Below are positions 31,561 to 41,925 of a stretch of 64,000 nucleotides of DNA, piece by piece. The DNA comes from Acanthosepion esculentum (Eukaryota > Mollusca > Cephalopoda > Sepiida > Sepiidae), in the NCBI GenBank assembly GCA_964036315.1, contig OZ038496.1, positions 18,842,185-18,906,184 on the forward strand, read 5' to 3'. The translations under genes were made by a program, and so were the position numbers. The first letter of the stretch is position 1. Every line of letters begins with the position of its first letter. Under the pieces are notes generated by a model, which was not told where the DNA came from, did no database searches, and saw only the letters and a program-made list of their open reading frames with translations.

Positions 31561-32934
31561 AACAGAATCCTTTATTTAGTCCAGTTGAACTATTTAGTCA
31601 GTTGAACTTTTGAAATGAATAACTTTAGATGCCATTATTATTTTTTGTAACTTTTTTTTTTACAGCTTGATCCATCAAAGAATGCTTAAAGTTATCATTG
31701 TAATAAGGTATCAGAAAAATAATGAAAAGTTGTGAATTTATTAGGAAAAGAAAATGGTAAATAAAATTTCAGAAAATGAAAAGATTTTTAAATTTTCTTC
31801 TTTTCCTGCATATGAAACTACTCTTTTATTTCTTTATTTCATCATTTTGCAGTTTGGAAGGTAAAAAAAATAATGTCAAATCCTTTTATATTGTGTATTG
31901 ACAAGAATTCAATTAAAAATTACTGTTTATATATATTTTTGTTATGTCTTTTATTGTAACTTGACTAAAATGACGATCCTAATTATCAGAGCTCAGAACG
32001 CAAATAGACATTGGAAAGATATTTGAAGCATATAAAATTAAATAAATTTTAAATAAATGATTAAATGGTAAAGGTGATTAGAATAGAACCTGAAATTGCC
32101 TCAATTTCTGCTTGACAACCAATACAAAACAACTTTAGTGACTGAGCAACACTGGACATGTTGATGGCTCTTCTCAAAGTTTACAGTACTTAACAATAGC
32201 AAATATACAAAGAAGGGGGTTGATTAGTCAAACAATGTTGGATATGTTATTGACTCTACTCAAAGTTATAGACAGTACTTTAGAATTTGATAAATTGTCA
32301 TATATTTCACATATCAAGAGAAGAATGTAAGATGTCAGGTTGATGATTTTTCCCTTCTTTTTTACAATAAATATAATGGCAATGATTTTGACGATACTTT
32401 TTACATTAATATCTCACTTCTGATAATGTAAAATATTAACTAATGCATAACCAAACAATTTCAAATACTGTATATGTCAGCATACACGGTTACTTTTTAA
32501 CCTTAAAAATTTCCCCCCAAATAGGGGACTGTCTTATACTCCGGGTTTAAAATGTTAACTTTAAATCCTGTGGTTTATGGTAAGTTGTAAGTATGGGAGA
32601 ATTTTTGACATTAGGCTTAACCCCAGCCTTGGTAATTATTGACACAAATATTTGAATAGCTGAACAAAAACACAAGTGGATATGTGTCTCAACAAGCCAT
32701 TTAAAGATTGAATTCGAGAACAGTTTAAATCTTGGCAGCGAAAAGTCAGCCTACTGAAAACACGGCACCCACTCATGAAGTATTGTAGATCAGATACAGA
32801 TCAGAAAGTCTGTCATATGCTTCCTGTGAAGTTGGATTTGTCACCAAAAGCTAAATAGTTTGTTTCATTATTTTCATTCTATACTTTCACCCCTCATGGT
32901 GTTGAAAGAAAAGTGACTAAATAGAATGGAAATA
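31561..32934. other. No recognised gene
   Basis: AT-rich. A GGACTGTCTTATACTCCGG motif near 32526 resembles the ends of some DNA transposons, but no partner was found. Nothing else is supported. Confidence 0.35.
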
Positions 32935-33528
32935 GAATGTAAAAGAAAATGGGAAAGAAAATGGAAACAGAATGGAAAAGAGAATGCAAAAAGAATGGGA
33001 AAGAGAATGCAAATAGAATGGGAAAGAGAATGCAAATAGAATGGGAAAGAGAATGCAAATAGAATGGGAAAGAGAATGCAAATAGAATGGGAAAGAGAAT
33101 GCAAATAGAATGGGAAAGAGAATGCAAATAGAATGGGAAAGAGAATGCAAAAAGAATGGGAAAGAGAATGCAAATAGAATGGGAAAGAGAATGCAATAGA
33201 ATGGGAAAGAGAATGCAAAAAGAATGGAAAAGAGAATGCAAATAGAATGGGAAAGAGAATGCAAATAGAATGGAAAAGAGAATGCAAATAGAATGGGAAA
33301 GAGAATGCAAAAAGAATGGAAAAGAGAATGCAAATAGAATGGGAAAGAGAATGCAAATAGAATGGGAAAGAGAATGCAAAAAGAATGGGAAAGAGAATGC
33401 AAAAAGAATGGAAAAGAGAATGCAAATAGAATGGAAAAGAGAATACAAAAAGAATGGAAAAGAGAATGCAAAAAGAATGGGAAAGTGAATGCAAATAGAA
33501 TGGGAAAGAGAATGCAAATAGAATAGAT
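32935..33528 (+). repeat. 23-bp minisatellite, about 25 units
   Basis: The unit reads AATGGGAAAGAGAATGCAAA plus TAG or AAG. Variants GGGAAA/GGAAAA and ATAG/AAAG alternate along the array. Because 23 is not a multiple of three, every minus-strand frame cycles through the same peptide (FPILFAF and LSHSICIL types). No stop arises, giving three overlapping frames of over 200 codons. This is periodicity and not coding. Confidence 0.95.
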
Positions 33529-33768
33529 GAAAGATATTTTGGTCACCAACAGAAAAAATTATTTGTTCTTTGGTGAAATCAAGAGGAAGAATTGAAAAAT
33601 GAACAGAATTTTTTAAATTAGAAAACAAAATGTCAAGATCGCAACAATAAACTCAGTAAATGGATTGCAGTTTGGAGAAGGCAAGGATTATCCAGTTCTA
33701 CAAATATAATTTTAAAAAGATTCCATGTGATAATAGTTTACAAGATTTTACAAGTCATCATTTTCTTT

Positions 33769-34165
33769 TTTTAATTGTTTCACCCCAAACAAAATGGCAA
33801 TGCCACTAGAATGCAGGGGGGCTTTTGGGCAGTGAAGGAGAACGAGAAGACATTAGTTAGAAGTGAGAAAAGGACAATAAGGAACCAGGGTTTAGAAAGA
33901 CAGAAGATGGCAATTGATGTTGCATTTAAATTTTTGAAGATTGTAGTTGGCAGGGAAGCAAGAAATTGGAAGGAACTTCCACAGGTGAGAAGTGCATGAA
34001 AAGATACTCTTAGAAGTAGCGATTGAATCTAATTAGTTCAATAGTAAAATGGTTAGACTTAGTGGCTAAGCTTGGAGCACACTTACATTCATGTTGTCAA
34101 GTCACTGGACAAAAGTGATCATCAGAAGAATTGCCATGAAAATATTTGTAGAAAAGACAGAGGAA
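33769..34165 (-). pseudogene. LINE family A 3' end, minus strand
   Basis: The left edge is the reversed A-rich tail followed by CACCCCAAACAAAATGGCAA. Rightward it matches the LINE A C-terminal coding region up to AATTGCCATGAAAATATTTG. The frame is broken. Confidence 0.65.
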
Positions 34166-34189
34166 AGCCATATCACATAAGTAAAACTT

Positions 34190-34575
34190 CTATGTACCAT
34201 GTCCCTTCTGGACATTGGCGATTATGGCTCACCACAAGTTCCTGTCTTTTGTGGTTCTTAATGAATTTTGTTTTTTTGGTATCTTTACTAAAACTTGTCC
34301 TGCACTAACCCTAACACACCATCAATTTACACAAGCTTGCTATGTAGGTTATGCATTGTTTTCCTCAGTACCTCTGACTTTCAATCTGTCCTGTTAGTAT
34401 CAAATTTTCCTATCCATCTTTCCTCATTATGTGGCCTAGAAACTTCAACTATCTCTTCCTGATGTTTAGTATCAGTGTCCTTTTTGTTTGCATTTTCTCT
34501 AAAAGTTCATCGTTGCTCACATGCTCAGTCAGCATCTTTCTATATAACCACATTTCTGTTGCTTCACGTCTCTTC
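34190..34575 (-). pseudogene. LINE family B fragment
   Basis: On the minus strand, in order: the CAACAGAAATGTGGTTATAT and AGCATC block (equivalent to EMWFYRKMLR), the CATGTGAGCAACGATGA block (HVSNDE), and at the left the AAGAAYTTGTGGTGAGCC block (RKLW). It is truncated and frameshifted. It is the mirror orientation of 63690-64000. Confidence 0.65.
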
Positions 34576-35689
34576 TTCACCTACTAATTTATAAAAATAT
34601 CACATTTTTCAATATTGTTCAATGAAATCTTAAAAATAGTTCTTGATTTTCCAAAATTTTGTCTTTATAATCATTTTGTGTTTTATACCCCAATACGTCA
34701 TATTTTCAAAAAAATACTTTGATTTTATTACCGTATCTCTTTTCCCTGCAGTGTAGTTTAAAACTTGTTTTTCTAATTTACATTACTTTTCAAACACAGT
34801 AATCTTGAGAAAATAATCATCTTAATTATAGAATAATTTTTACAGTGTATTCTCATTCTTAATAATTGTGAAAAGGATTAAAGGAACCATTTTGTATTTT
34901 TGCTTATAAATTAATTTTCATCGTTTACAATATAAGAATTATTATGAACTCCAGCTTCAGTTATTTGCTATCGAGTGTTTAAATGTAAGGGAGATAACTG
35001 CAGTTTACCTGACACTAATAGCCAAGTTAAAGGGAGATAACTAAAGGAATATTTTCTTTTCTTTTTTTTTTTTTAAATATACTCTGGCGAAAATAAGTTT
35101 AAGACCAATGGTTTAATTTTTATTCATTTCAGAAAATGTTTCTAATAAAACAATATAAATTATTTTTTTGCGGAATTTATTTTTCTTTAGAAAAAAATTG
35201 TATATTTTTCTACAATTTGAAAAATTTTAATGCTGGATTAATTAATTAATTTATTCAACAAATTTGCCGGCAAAATAAGGACGTGTATGAGGGATATTTA
35301 ATAACAAAGATTATGACAATGGCTAGATTATATAACCAAAAACACATTGCATTTTTTTTTAAATTTAAAAGTCTCTCGTTCGTCCGTATGTGTAGACGCA
35401 TCAACATAAACAAACTTAGTCTAATGAAGTCCTAAATGACATAACTCGCCATACGAAAATTTTTTCCACTTTGTCATGAATGTTTCCTTCAAAACTGTTC
35501 TCGATTTATAAAAATGTATATATAGACTACAAACACAAAATCACATGTACAATACCAAACGATCATTGGCTAATAAATCACTAATACAATTTCTACAGGC
35601 AATTTAAAAATCGCAGTAATGCGACAATTTTGGAATCGCTTTATTTTTTAAGTAGTCAAATTTGTGCACTTTCAGGAGAAGTGGTTCAC
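34576..35689. other. No recognised gene
   Basis: AT-rich sequence containing two AAGGGAGATAACT motifs (34986, 35031). No further feature is supported. Confidence 0.35.
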
Positions 35690-36235
35690 AGACAGTTCCT
35701 TAAGTCTCCCCAAAGGTCGCTCGCTGATTGGTTGATGCCAACCAATCAGATCGTTTGCACGTGAAGAATAATTTTTCCCGCGCAACGAATCGGAGCCTAT
35801 AGTCGCTTATTTAAGCCAAGATTTTTCTCATCTCAATTAGTGAGACCTCAACTGCTAAACGAATCTACGACAGTTGGAACTCCAGTTCTAACCACGCGCC
35901 AACCTTCTCACTCCCACGCACACCCACATGCTGATGATACACACCTTCATTAAAAACTTCTTTTGACACAACAATACTTTTCAACAGTAAATATCACAAG
36001 AAGAATCATATCATGAAACAGTCATGAACATTTATCCAGTGAACTTTAAACCAAATAATTATCTTTCACTGAACTATTAAATTGCATGAATCAAAGGGAG
36101 GCAACTCTTGATTAATTCAACCTGTCTTACTTAAATGCATGTTTTCTTTCCCATCGTTGTTTGATATTGTACATCTTGTTAATATACATATATTTTACGT
36201 GCAACAACGTCTTGTGTTTATTCTTCTTGCGTGAG
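35690..36235 (+). promoter_or_regulatory. Promoter-like block: inverted CCAAT pair, CG-rich patch and TATA-like box
   Basis: A perfect 10-bp inverted repeat, CTGATTGGTT (35724-35733) and AACCAATCAG (35740-35749), gives two opposed CCAAT boxes. CCCGCGC follows at 35777-35783, then a TATA-like TTATTTAAG at 35807-35815. Local CpG density is higher than the surroundings. GTGAGT at 36231 could be a 5' splice site of a non-coding first exon. Alternatively this is the U3 part of an unrecognised LTR. No coding sequence follows within the window. Confidence 0.4.
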
Positions 36236-36572
36236 TCCTGTTTTCTTATCAAAGTTAAATTAATGTGGTGAAGTCCCCCACAGTTTCATTTGTAGTACAA
36301 AAATATGGCCTTTACGCCCAACCAGGCACCTAAAGATTTTGTGATCAGTTGTCAATGAATAAAAAGAGCATTTTACAATCGCAATAAGCCATAAGGCTTT
36401 AGTTTAAACACTCGTATCTTTTAGTGATGTTTTTAAGGCAGTTCATTTAAAGATCACATTGAGGCATGAAACTTACAATCTCTATGCAGCATTTATTCCT
36501 TTGTCCACACTGTCTATAAATACAAATACAATATTTACTACCACTCTTCACAATAAAAATAAATTTTACCTT

Positions 36573-36605
<33 letters not shown>

Positions 36606-37963
36606 TGTGTGTGTGTGTATGTTATTGAAAGATCTATTATTAAAAGCTGTCAATTGTTTGTCTTATATCACCAACCAAAAGGCTTGTAGTGGATCTGAGA
36701 AGGCTGCGTGAATATTTTAGTGTTTTGCTGCAAATGAAACTTGTAACATCCGAAAACATAAATTCCCCCCCTCCAAAAAAAATGCAATAGGTAACGATAT
36801 GCAATTATGACAAAAAAATAGGCTCTGAACAACAAATAAAATTTTTTATGTACAGAATTTTACAATTTGTGTTGTAATGCTATGTGTGTAAAATTGATCA
36901 GAGAATATTTAGGAGAAAAGGTTCTCGTTGCTGGTTTGGAATGTTAAATGCAGAAAGTTCTGAACATTGTTGGTTAAAAGTTCAGTGTATGAAAGTTTGA
37001 GAATAAAATTGTTATTAGAAATTTAAAATACTGTTGCAGTGTAAATTATAAATTTACAATTTTTAAGTAAGTGAAAGTTGTCTACCTTTAACTAGAAAAG
37101 TCAAGATTAATAAAAATTAAATGAGACAAAAATTTTCTGAGAAAGATATTCTAGTGGAAAAAGTTTTGTCACAATGAGTTGTTGAAAATGTTGGTGAATT
37201 GTGGTATAGAGTATTTTTCCAAATCTTTCAGGAAAGAAGTTTGTTCCAAAAGGCAGTCTCTGGTCAGCATAAAATTAAGTTCTCTCTCGGTGTCTCTCTG
37301 AGTATCTCTGTATCTCTGTGCGTAAAAACTTGACTGCGGTCCATATATACAGCTTTTTTAATAATTAAACTGGCTCACCAGAAATTCAGTTGATGCTGCC
37401 ACTAATTCCAAGAAATGTGTGGGCGAGATCATATTTTTCTATTTTTTAACCAATAGAATTGTATGAGACATTCAGCTAGGGGTAAATTAGAGAAAGTTTT
37501 TCAAGTAGGTTGAGCCTACTTTTGCATAAAAATCGACTGATTTGCAATGAAAGTTTCTAGAAGCTTACTGTGCATTAAATAACCAATCAGATTTCAAATG
37601 TTTGAAAGTAAAAGAGGGGTTACTAAAGGCTGGATACTACAGGTTAAAAATAGTCTATAAGACTCAAGGTAGAAGCTGATCTCTGCTACAGTCACTTGAG
37701 CATCAAAACTATTATTTCTGGTAAAATTGCCAAAAGGGGATGTCTTTTTATAAAAGTCCCTTTGGTTTATTTAAAAAAATAGCAGCGGAAGAGTCAGTGG
37801 CTAAGCAGTTAATAGTAAAGAAAATGGAATGGCTCTTAAACTCCAACTGAGATAATCAGCATTCTCTTTATGAAAAGGTCAGAATATAATAAATTGTAAC
37901 ATTAGCATACACACATAATTACATAATTTCAGCAATTTGCTTTATCCCTATTTTTGTCACTCA
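36236..37963. other. No recognised gene
   Basis: 36447-36545 weakly resembles 8530-8605 (shared CACATTGAGGCATGAAA-type and ATTCCTTTGTCCACACT-type blocks), so an old repeat is present. An (ATAC)n/(GT)n patch lies at 36575-36620. The remainder is unassigned. Confidence 0.35.
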
Positions 37964-39643
37964 CTTCATGCAGAATCTGTCTATATTTCTGAGATGAGTT
38001 ATTATGTACACTATTTACATTATTCAGACTATTGTCCTCATCTTTGTCGCCATATTTATTACGTTTCGCCCTTTCAGTATCTGTCTATATTTCTGAGATG
38101 AGGTATTATGTACACTATTTACACTATTTACATTATTCGGACTATTGTCCTCATCTTTGTTGCCATATTTATTACAACGTTTCGCCCTTTCAGTATCTGT
38201 CTATATTTCTGAGATGAGGTATTATGTACACTATTTACATTATTCAGAATATTGTCCTCATCTTTGTCGCCATATTTATTACAACGTTTCGGCATTTCAG
38301 TATCTGTCTATATTTCTGAGATGAGGTATTATGTACACTATTTACATTATTCAGAATATTGTCCTCATCTTTGTCGCCATATTTATTACAACGTTTCGGC
38401 ATTTCAGTATCTGTCTATATTTCTGAGATGAGGTATTATGTACACTATTTACATTATTCGGACTATTGTCCTCATCTTTGTCACCATATTTATTACATTC
38501 AGTATCTGTCTATATTTCTGAGATGAGGTATTATGTACACTATTTACATTATTCAGAATATTGTTCTCATCTTTGTTGCCATATTTATTACAACGTTCCG
38601 GCCTTTCAGTATCTGTCTATATTTCTGAGATGAGGTATTATGTACACTATTTACATTATTCGGACTATTGTCCTCATCTTTGTCACCATATTTATTACAT
38701 TCAGTATCTGTCTATATTTCTGAGATGAGGTATTATGTACACTATTTACATTATTCGGACTATTGTCCTCATCTTTGTCACCATATTTATTACATTCAGT
38801 ATCTGTCTATATTTCTGAGAAGAGGTATTATGTACACTATTTACATTATTCGGACTATTGTCCTCATCTTTGTCACCATATTTATTACATTCAGTATCTG
38901 TCTATATTTCTGAGATGAGGTATTATGTACACTATTTACATTATTCAGAATATTGTCCTCATCTTTGTTGCCATATTTATTACAACGTTCCGGCCTTTCA
39001 GTATCTGTCTATATTTCTGAGATGAGGTATTATGTACACTATTTACATTATTCGGACTATTGTCCTCATCTTTCTTGCCATATTTATTACAACGTTTCGG
39101 CCTTTCAGTATCAGTCTATATTTCTGAGATGAGGTATTATGTACACTATTTACATTATTCGGACTATTGTCCTATCTTTGTCGCCATATTTATTACATTG
39201 TTTCGGCCTTTCAGTATCTGTCTATATTTCTGAGATGAGGTATTATGTACACTATTTACATTATTCGGACTATTGTCCTATCTTTGTCGCCATATTTATT
39301 ACATTTCAGATGTTGTACACTCAGGTCATCTTCAGGTCTTTGGAATGTTGAACTGAACCCTTTATTTTGCTCACTGGGGTAGACTGTTCTAGTTCCATGT
39401 GCCATGTCACTGGATATAACCAACGTTTTTATCCACTGTGCAGATAACTCATAACTGACATCCATTAAACATGGCATGTGGAACTCGAACAGTCTACCTC
39501 AGTGAGTGAAATAAAGGGTTCAGTTCGACATTCTAACCACCTGAAGAAGGCTGGAGCGTACAATGGTCGAAACGTTGTAATAAATATGGCGACAAAGATG
39601 AGGACAATAGTCTGAATAATAAAAATAGTGTTCTCTTCATGCA
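37964..39643 (+). mobile_element. Family F fold-back element with an internal tandem array
   Basis: Bounded by CTTCATGCA at 37964-37972 and 39635-39643, a probable 9-bp target duplication. The left arm starts TCTGTCTATATTTCTGAGAT. The right arm is its inverted counterpart, ending AATAGTCTGAATAATAAAAA. The centre (39340-39500) includes TGGCATGTGGAACTCGAAC. The right-arm core (39541-39573) is CTGAAGA, A, GGCTGG, loop, TGGTC, GAAAC, then GTTGTAA. The left arm has been expanded into the array at 37976-39305. Confidence 0.7.
37976..39305 (+). repeat. 94/106-bp tandem array, 13 units
   Basis: The unit is TCTGTCTATATTTCTGAGAT, GAGGTATTATGTACACTATT, TACATTATTCGGACTATTGT, CCTCATCTTTGTCGCCATAT, TTATTACAACGTTTCGGCCT, then TTCAGTA. 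Two size classes exist: about 106 bp with ACAACGTTTCGGCC and about 94 bp lacking it (four consecutive-type units near 38490-38900). Units are very similar, so expansion is recent. Confidence 0.9.
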
Positions 39644-39782
39644 TGTATTAAAACATTTTTGATGTCAGCGGTACTGATATATGGTATCTGTAGTTATGAT
39701 TTGTTATCTTTGTTTAATATTTTTTCATACATGCACATTGAAATATTTTTGATGTTAGTGATACTTTAATATTTTTTCACAT

Positions 39783-40097
39783 CAGTTCAGTCAGTTATAT
39801 ACACCACGCGTAATACACACTTAAGCGATCATGTATCTTTCAATACATGACTGACAAGGCAGATTTTTTCCTGCAGTAGGTTGCCATTTCTTTCTGTGGT
39901 AGACCAGTTGCCATCCAAGGCTATAGAACCCAGTCTGTCCTGCTATTTACCCATAACTGGAGGGAGAAGAAGAGGATTCATACCTTTCCCAAGGGTATTA
40001 GCACGTAAGTGAATGTAATGGATTTGACTGGAATTCGAACTCGGATCTCCGATTCTGCAATCCGAGCCACTATCCATTACTCCACCATGCCTCTTCA
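39783..40097 (-). mobile_element. SINE S1, best preserved copy
   Basis: Minus strand, head to tail: GGCATGGTGGAGTAATGGAT, GAGTTCGAATTCCAGTC (B box), CCATTACATTCACTTACGTG, CTGGGTTCTATAGCCTTGG, TGTCAGTCATGTATTGAAAG, then TTACGCGTGGTGTATATAAC and TGACTGAACTGA. This is a tRNA-like head joined to a SINE body with no coding capacity. Confidence 0.85.
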
Positions 40098-40326
40098 TTT
40101 TTTTCGCATGCGTATGTTGAAATGTTTGATGTCAGTGGTATTAAAACATGGTATATTTAGTTATGACTTGTTTTCGTTGTCTTACTTGTATATTTTGGGT
40201 TGGGTCTCATTTATTCTTAGAAGATGATTGCAACGTATTCTGTAACTGAAATATATCGTAGTATAAAGAAATTCTATCAATAATTAAAATTCTATCGATT
40301 CTCTTCTAACTCATCTTCTAATTCTT

Positions 40327-40365
40327 ATATTCCATGAGGCATCTGTCTGATGCCTCATGGGATAT
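40327..40365. other. Strong 17-bp hairpin
   Basis: ATATTCCATGAGGCATC, loop TGTCT, GATGCCTCATGGGATAT pair over 17 positions with a single T-G. The stem is short for a microRNA precursor. It may mark the junction of an inverted duplication. A second imperfect hairpin (GGAAGGAT and ATCCTTCC) lies at about 40423-40462. Confidence 0.7.
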
Positions 40366-40661
40366 AAGGCCTCCTGTTTCATGTGGTGGAGGATACTGGC
40401 CCATGTTAAACTTCTGTACACAGAGGAAGGATTCATTTTTTGTTGGGGATTATCCTTCCTTTAGATGATCTCATGTTCACACACTAAAGTTCCAGGCTTA
40501 CAACCATATCATGTTGAAACACTGGTTTCCATCCTTGATAATCGCTAACAAAATAGCTGAAAGTACTCAGATATATAGAACATTTGGGGAGTTTTACATG
40601 CTTTTTGTCCAGAAAGCACTTATACGAACACAAGAAAAATTGAATAAAAAGTATAATTTCA

Positions 40662-40886
40662 AAGTACTTCTGGCACCTGAAAGAATCCAATAAAACACCT
40701 ACAGTAAAATGGAAATTAATAAGAAAAGCTAGAATATGTAGGTCATTAAATGACCCATGTCCTTTGTGCATACATGAGAAACTATATATTACGAAGTTTA
40801 TAAAAAATAAAAATTTACTGAATCAGAGAAATGAAATAGCTATTTTTTGCTGTCATTATCAAAAATTTTCCTTAAATAATATTTAA
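40662..40886 (+). pseudogene. Penelope-like element polyprotein, C-terminal 74 residues (intact end)
   Basis: In-frame KYFWHLKESNKTP, WKLIRKARICRSLN, CPLCIHEKLYI, LNQRNEIA, then CCHYQKFSLNN and TAA. The CxxC and CxH residues form the zinc-binding end of the GIY-YIG endonuclease module of Penelope-like elements (family knowledge). The upstream part (40500-40660) is frameshifted and not recognisable as GIY-YIG. Compared with copy 1 the Cys codon TGT is intact, where copy 1 has TGA. The protein would be the last part of a roughly 800-residue reverse transcriptase-endonuclease. Confidence 0.65.
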
Positions 40887-41530
40887 AAATAAAATTAAAA
40901 AATGCGAACTGGTGATATACATACTTATATTTGATATGAAAAAATAATTTCATTCTATTACATTTACTAGTTTTAAAAAGAAATATAGTCTATTAGTAAT
41001 TAAGAGTGAAAATATTTTAAAATTGTAGTTAAATAAAATGTATTCTAACCTAAACATCCCATAAAAAAAAAATCTTTAAATATACAAGTAGAAAATAATG
41101 CCGAAAGACTTTTTACCATTAAAAAAAAAAAAAAACCCAGACGACATGCATTTAACGGATGTCAAAATTCATTGAAAAATATACCCCTACCCTCCCTAAA
41201 CTTAACCTCTTTTTCGAACGTAATCCATAAGTGATACAACAATAGTTAATAAAAATGAACACGCTACCACCCCTTGTCTGAATGCTCGGATTTCTCTGTT
41301 TCCTTGGAAACAAGGAATTATGAATTATGTGTGAGTTTAAAACTAAGTAAGATTAAAAATAAGTTATTCCAATATTCACTTGCAGATGAAATGGAACTAA
41401 TGATTTTAATTTAATTACAAAATTAAATTTGAAGTTTTTAGCTTCCATTTTTGAAACATGGTTATTACTGTGTAGTGAAAAATACATATTTTAAATCAGT
41501 TAATTTATAATATTTATGCTCTGTAAATTA
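40887..41530 (+). mobile_element. Penelope-like element 3' untranslated region, copy 2
   Basis: About 640 bp after the stop codon aligns with 5606-6210 on the other strand, including AACTTAACCTCTTTTTCGAA and CCTTGGAAACAAGGAATTAT (the latter nearly palindromic). The copies diverge near TTTTAAATCAGTTAAT. Confidence 0.65.
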
Positions 41531-41633
41531 AATCGAGCACTGTTTTGTAAAAATAAAAATAAAAGATATCAATAAGAACACCGGATTATATATCTTATTG
41601 TTCTTTCTTTTTATTTATATATATATATATATA

Positions 41634-41925
41634 TTTTAGAATTGGACATTGTCCGACAATTTATTTAAAGACATTTATATTATATTATTATATTGCTAAC
41701 CAGACGCTCATCTGTGGCCGAAAGGTTAAGGCACATCACGCGAAATGATGGTTCCGTATAGGATACAGGTTCGATTCCTGTCGGAGAGCGAAAATTTTCT
41801 ATGAAAATTTCTCGGACATTCAGGCCGGTAAATGTTATTTAATACTGTTTATTATAAAACAGAGCATTTGCTTAAATACTTGTATCTATAAAAAGAACGT
41901 TAAACATAATATAAATGTCTATATA
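41634..41925 (+). mobile_element. tRNA-Ser-like SINE-type element with inverted flanks
   Basis: The tRNA-like part (41707-41790) is enclosed by sequence repeated elsewhere. Its right part (ACAGAGCATTTGCTTAAATA to ATAAATGTCTATATATA) is the reverse complement of 49210-49300. Its left part (GGACATTGTCCGACAATTTA) resembles the start of the same segment, so the element has inverted ends and TA tracts on both sides. Confidence 0.5.
41707..41790 (+). tRNA. tRNA-Ser(CGA)-like sequence, probably a SINE head or pseudogene
   Basis: A box TGGCCGAAAGGTTAAGG and B box GGTTCGATTCC. The T arm ACAGG/CCTGT is perfect, and the anticodon arm CATCA/TGATG is perfect with loop CGCGAAA, giving anticodon CGA. A long variable arm is seen with a TCC/GGA stem, as in tRNA-Ser. 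The acceptor stem pairs only in its first five positions (CGCTC/GAGCG). Position 33 is G and not the invariant U. These defects and the repeat context argue against a functional tRNA. Confidence 0.55.

Noticed and set aside
32874..33628. Minus-strand open frames of 206-244 codons
   Set aside because: All three frames are open because of the 23-bp minisatellite. The peptide is purely periodic and has no start or splice context.
35391..36276. Full LTR spanning the promoter-like block
   Set aside because: TG/CA ends can be chosen, but flanks show no target duplication and no primer-binding site follows.
41707..41790. Functional tRNA-Ser gene
   Set aside because: Position 33 is G, the acceptor stem is only partly paired and the sequence lies within a repeated element, so a SINE head or pseudogene is favoured.
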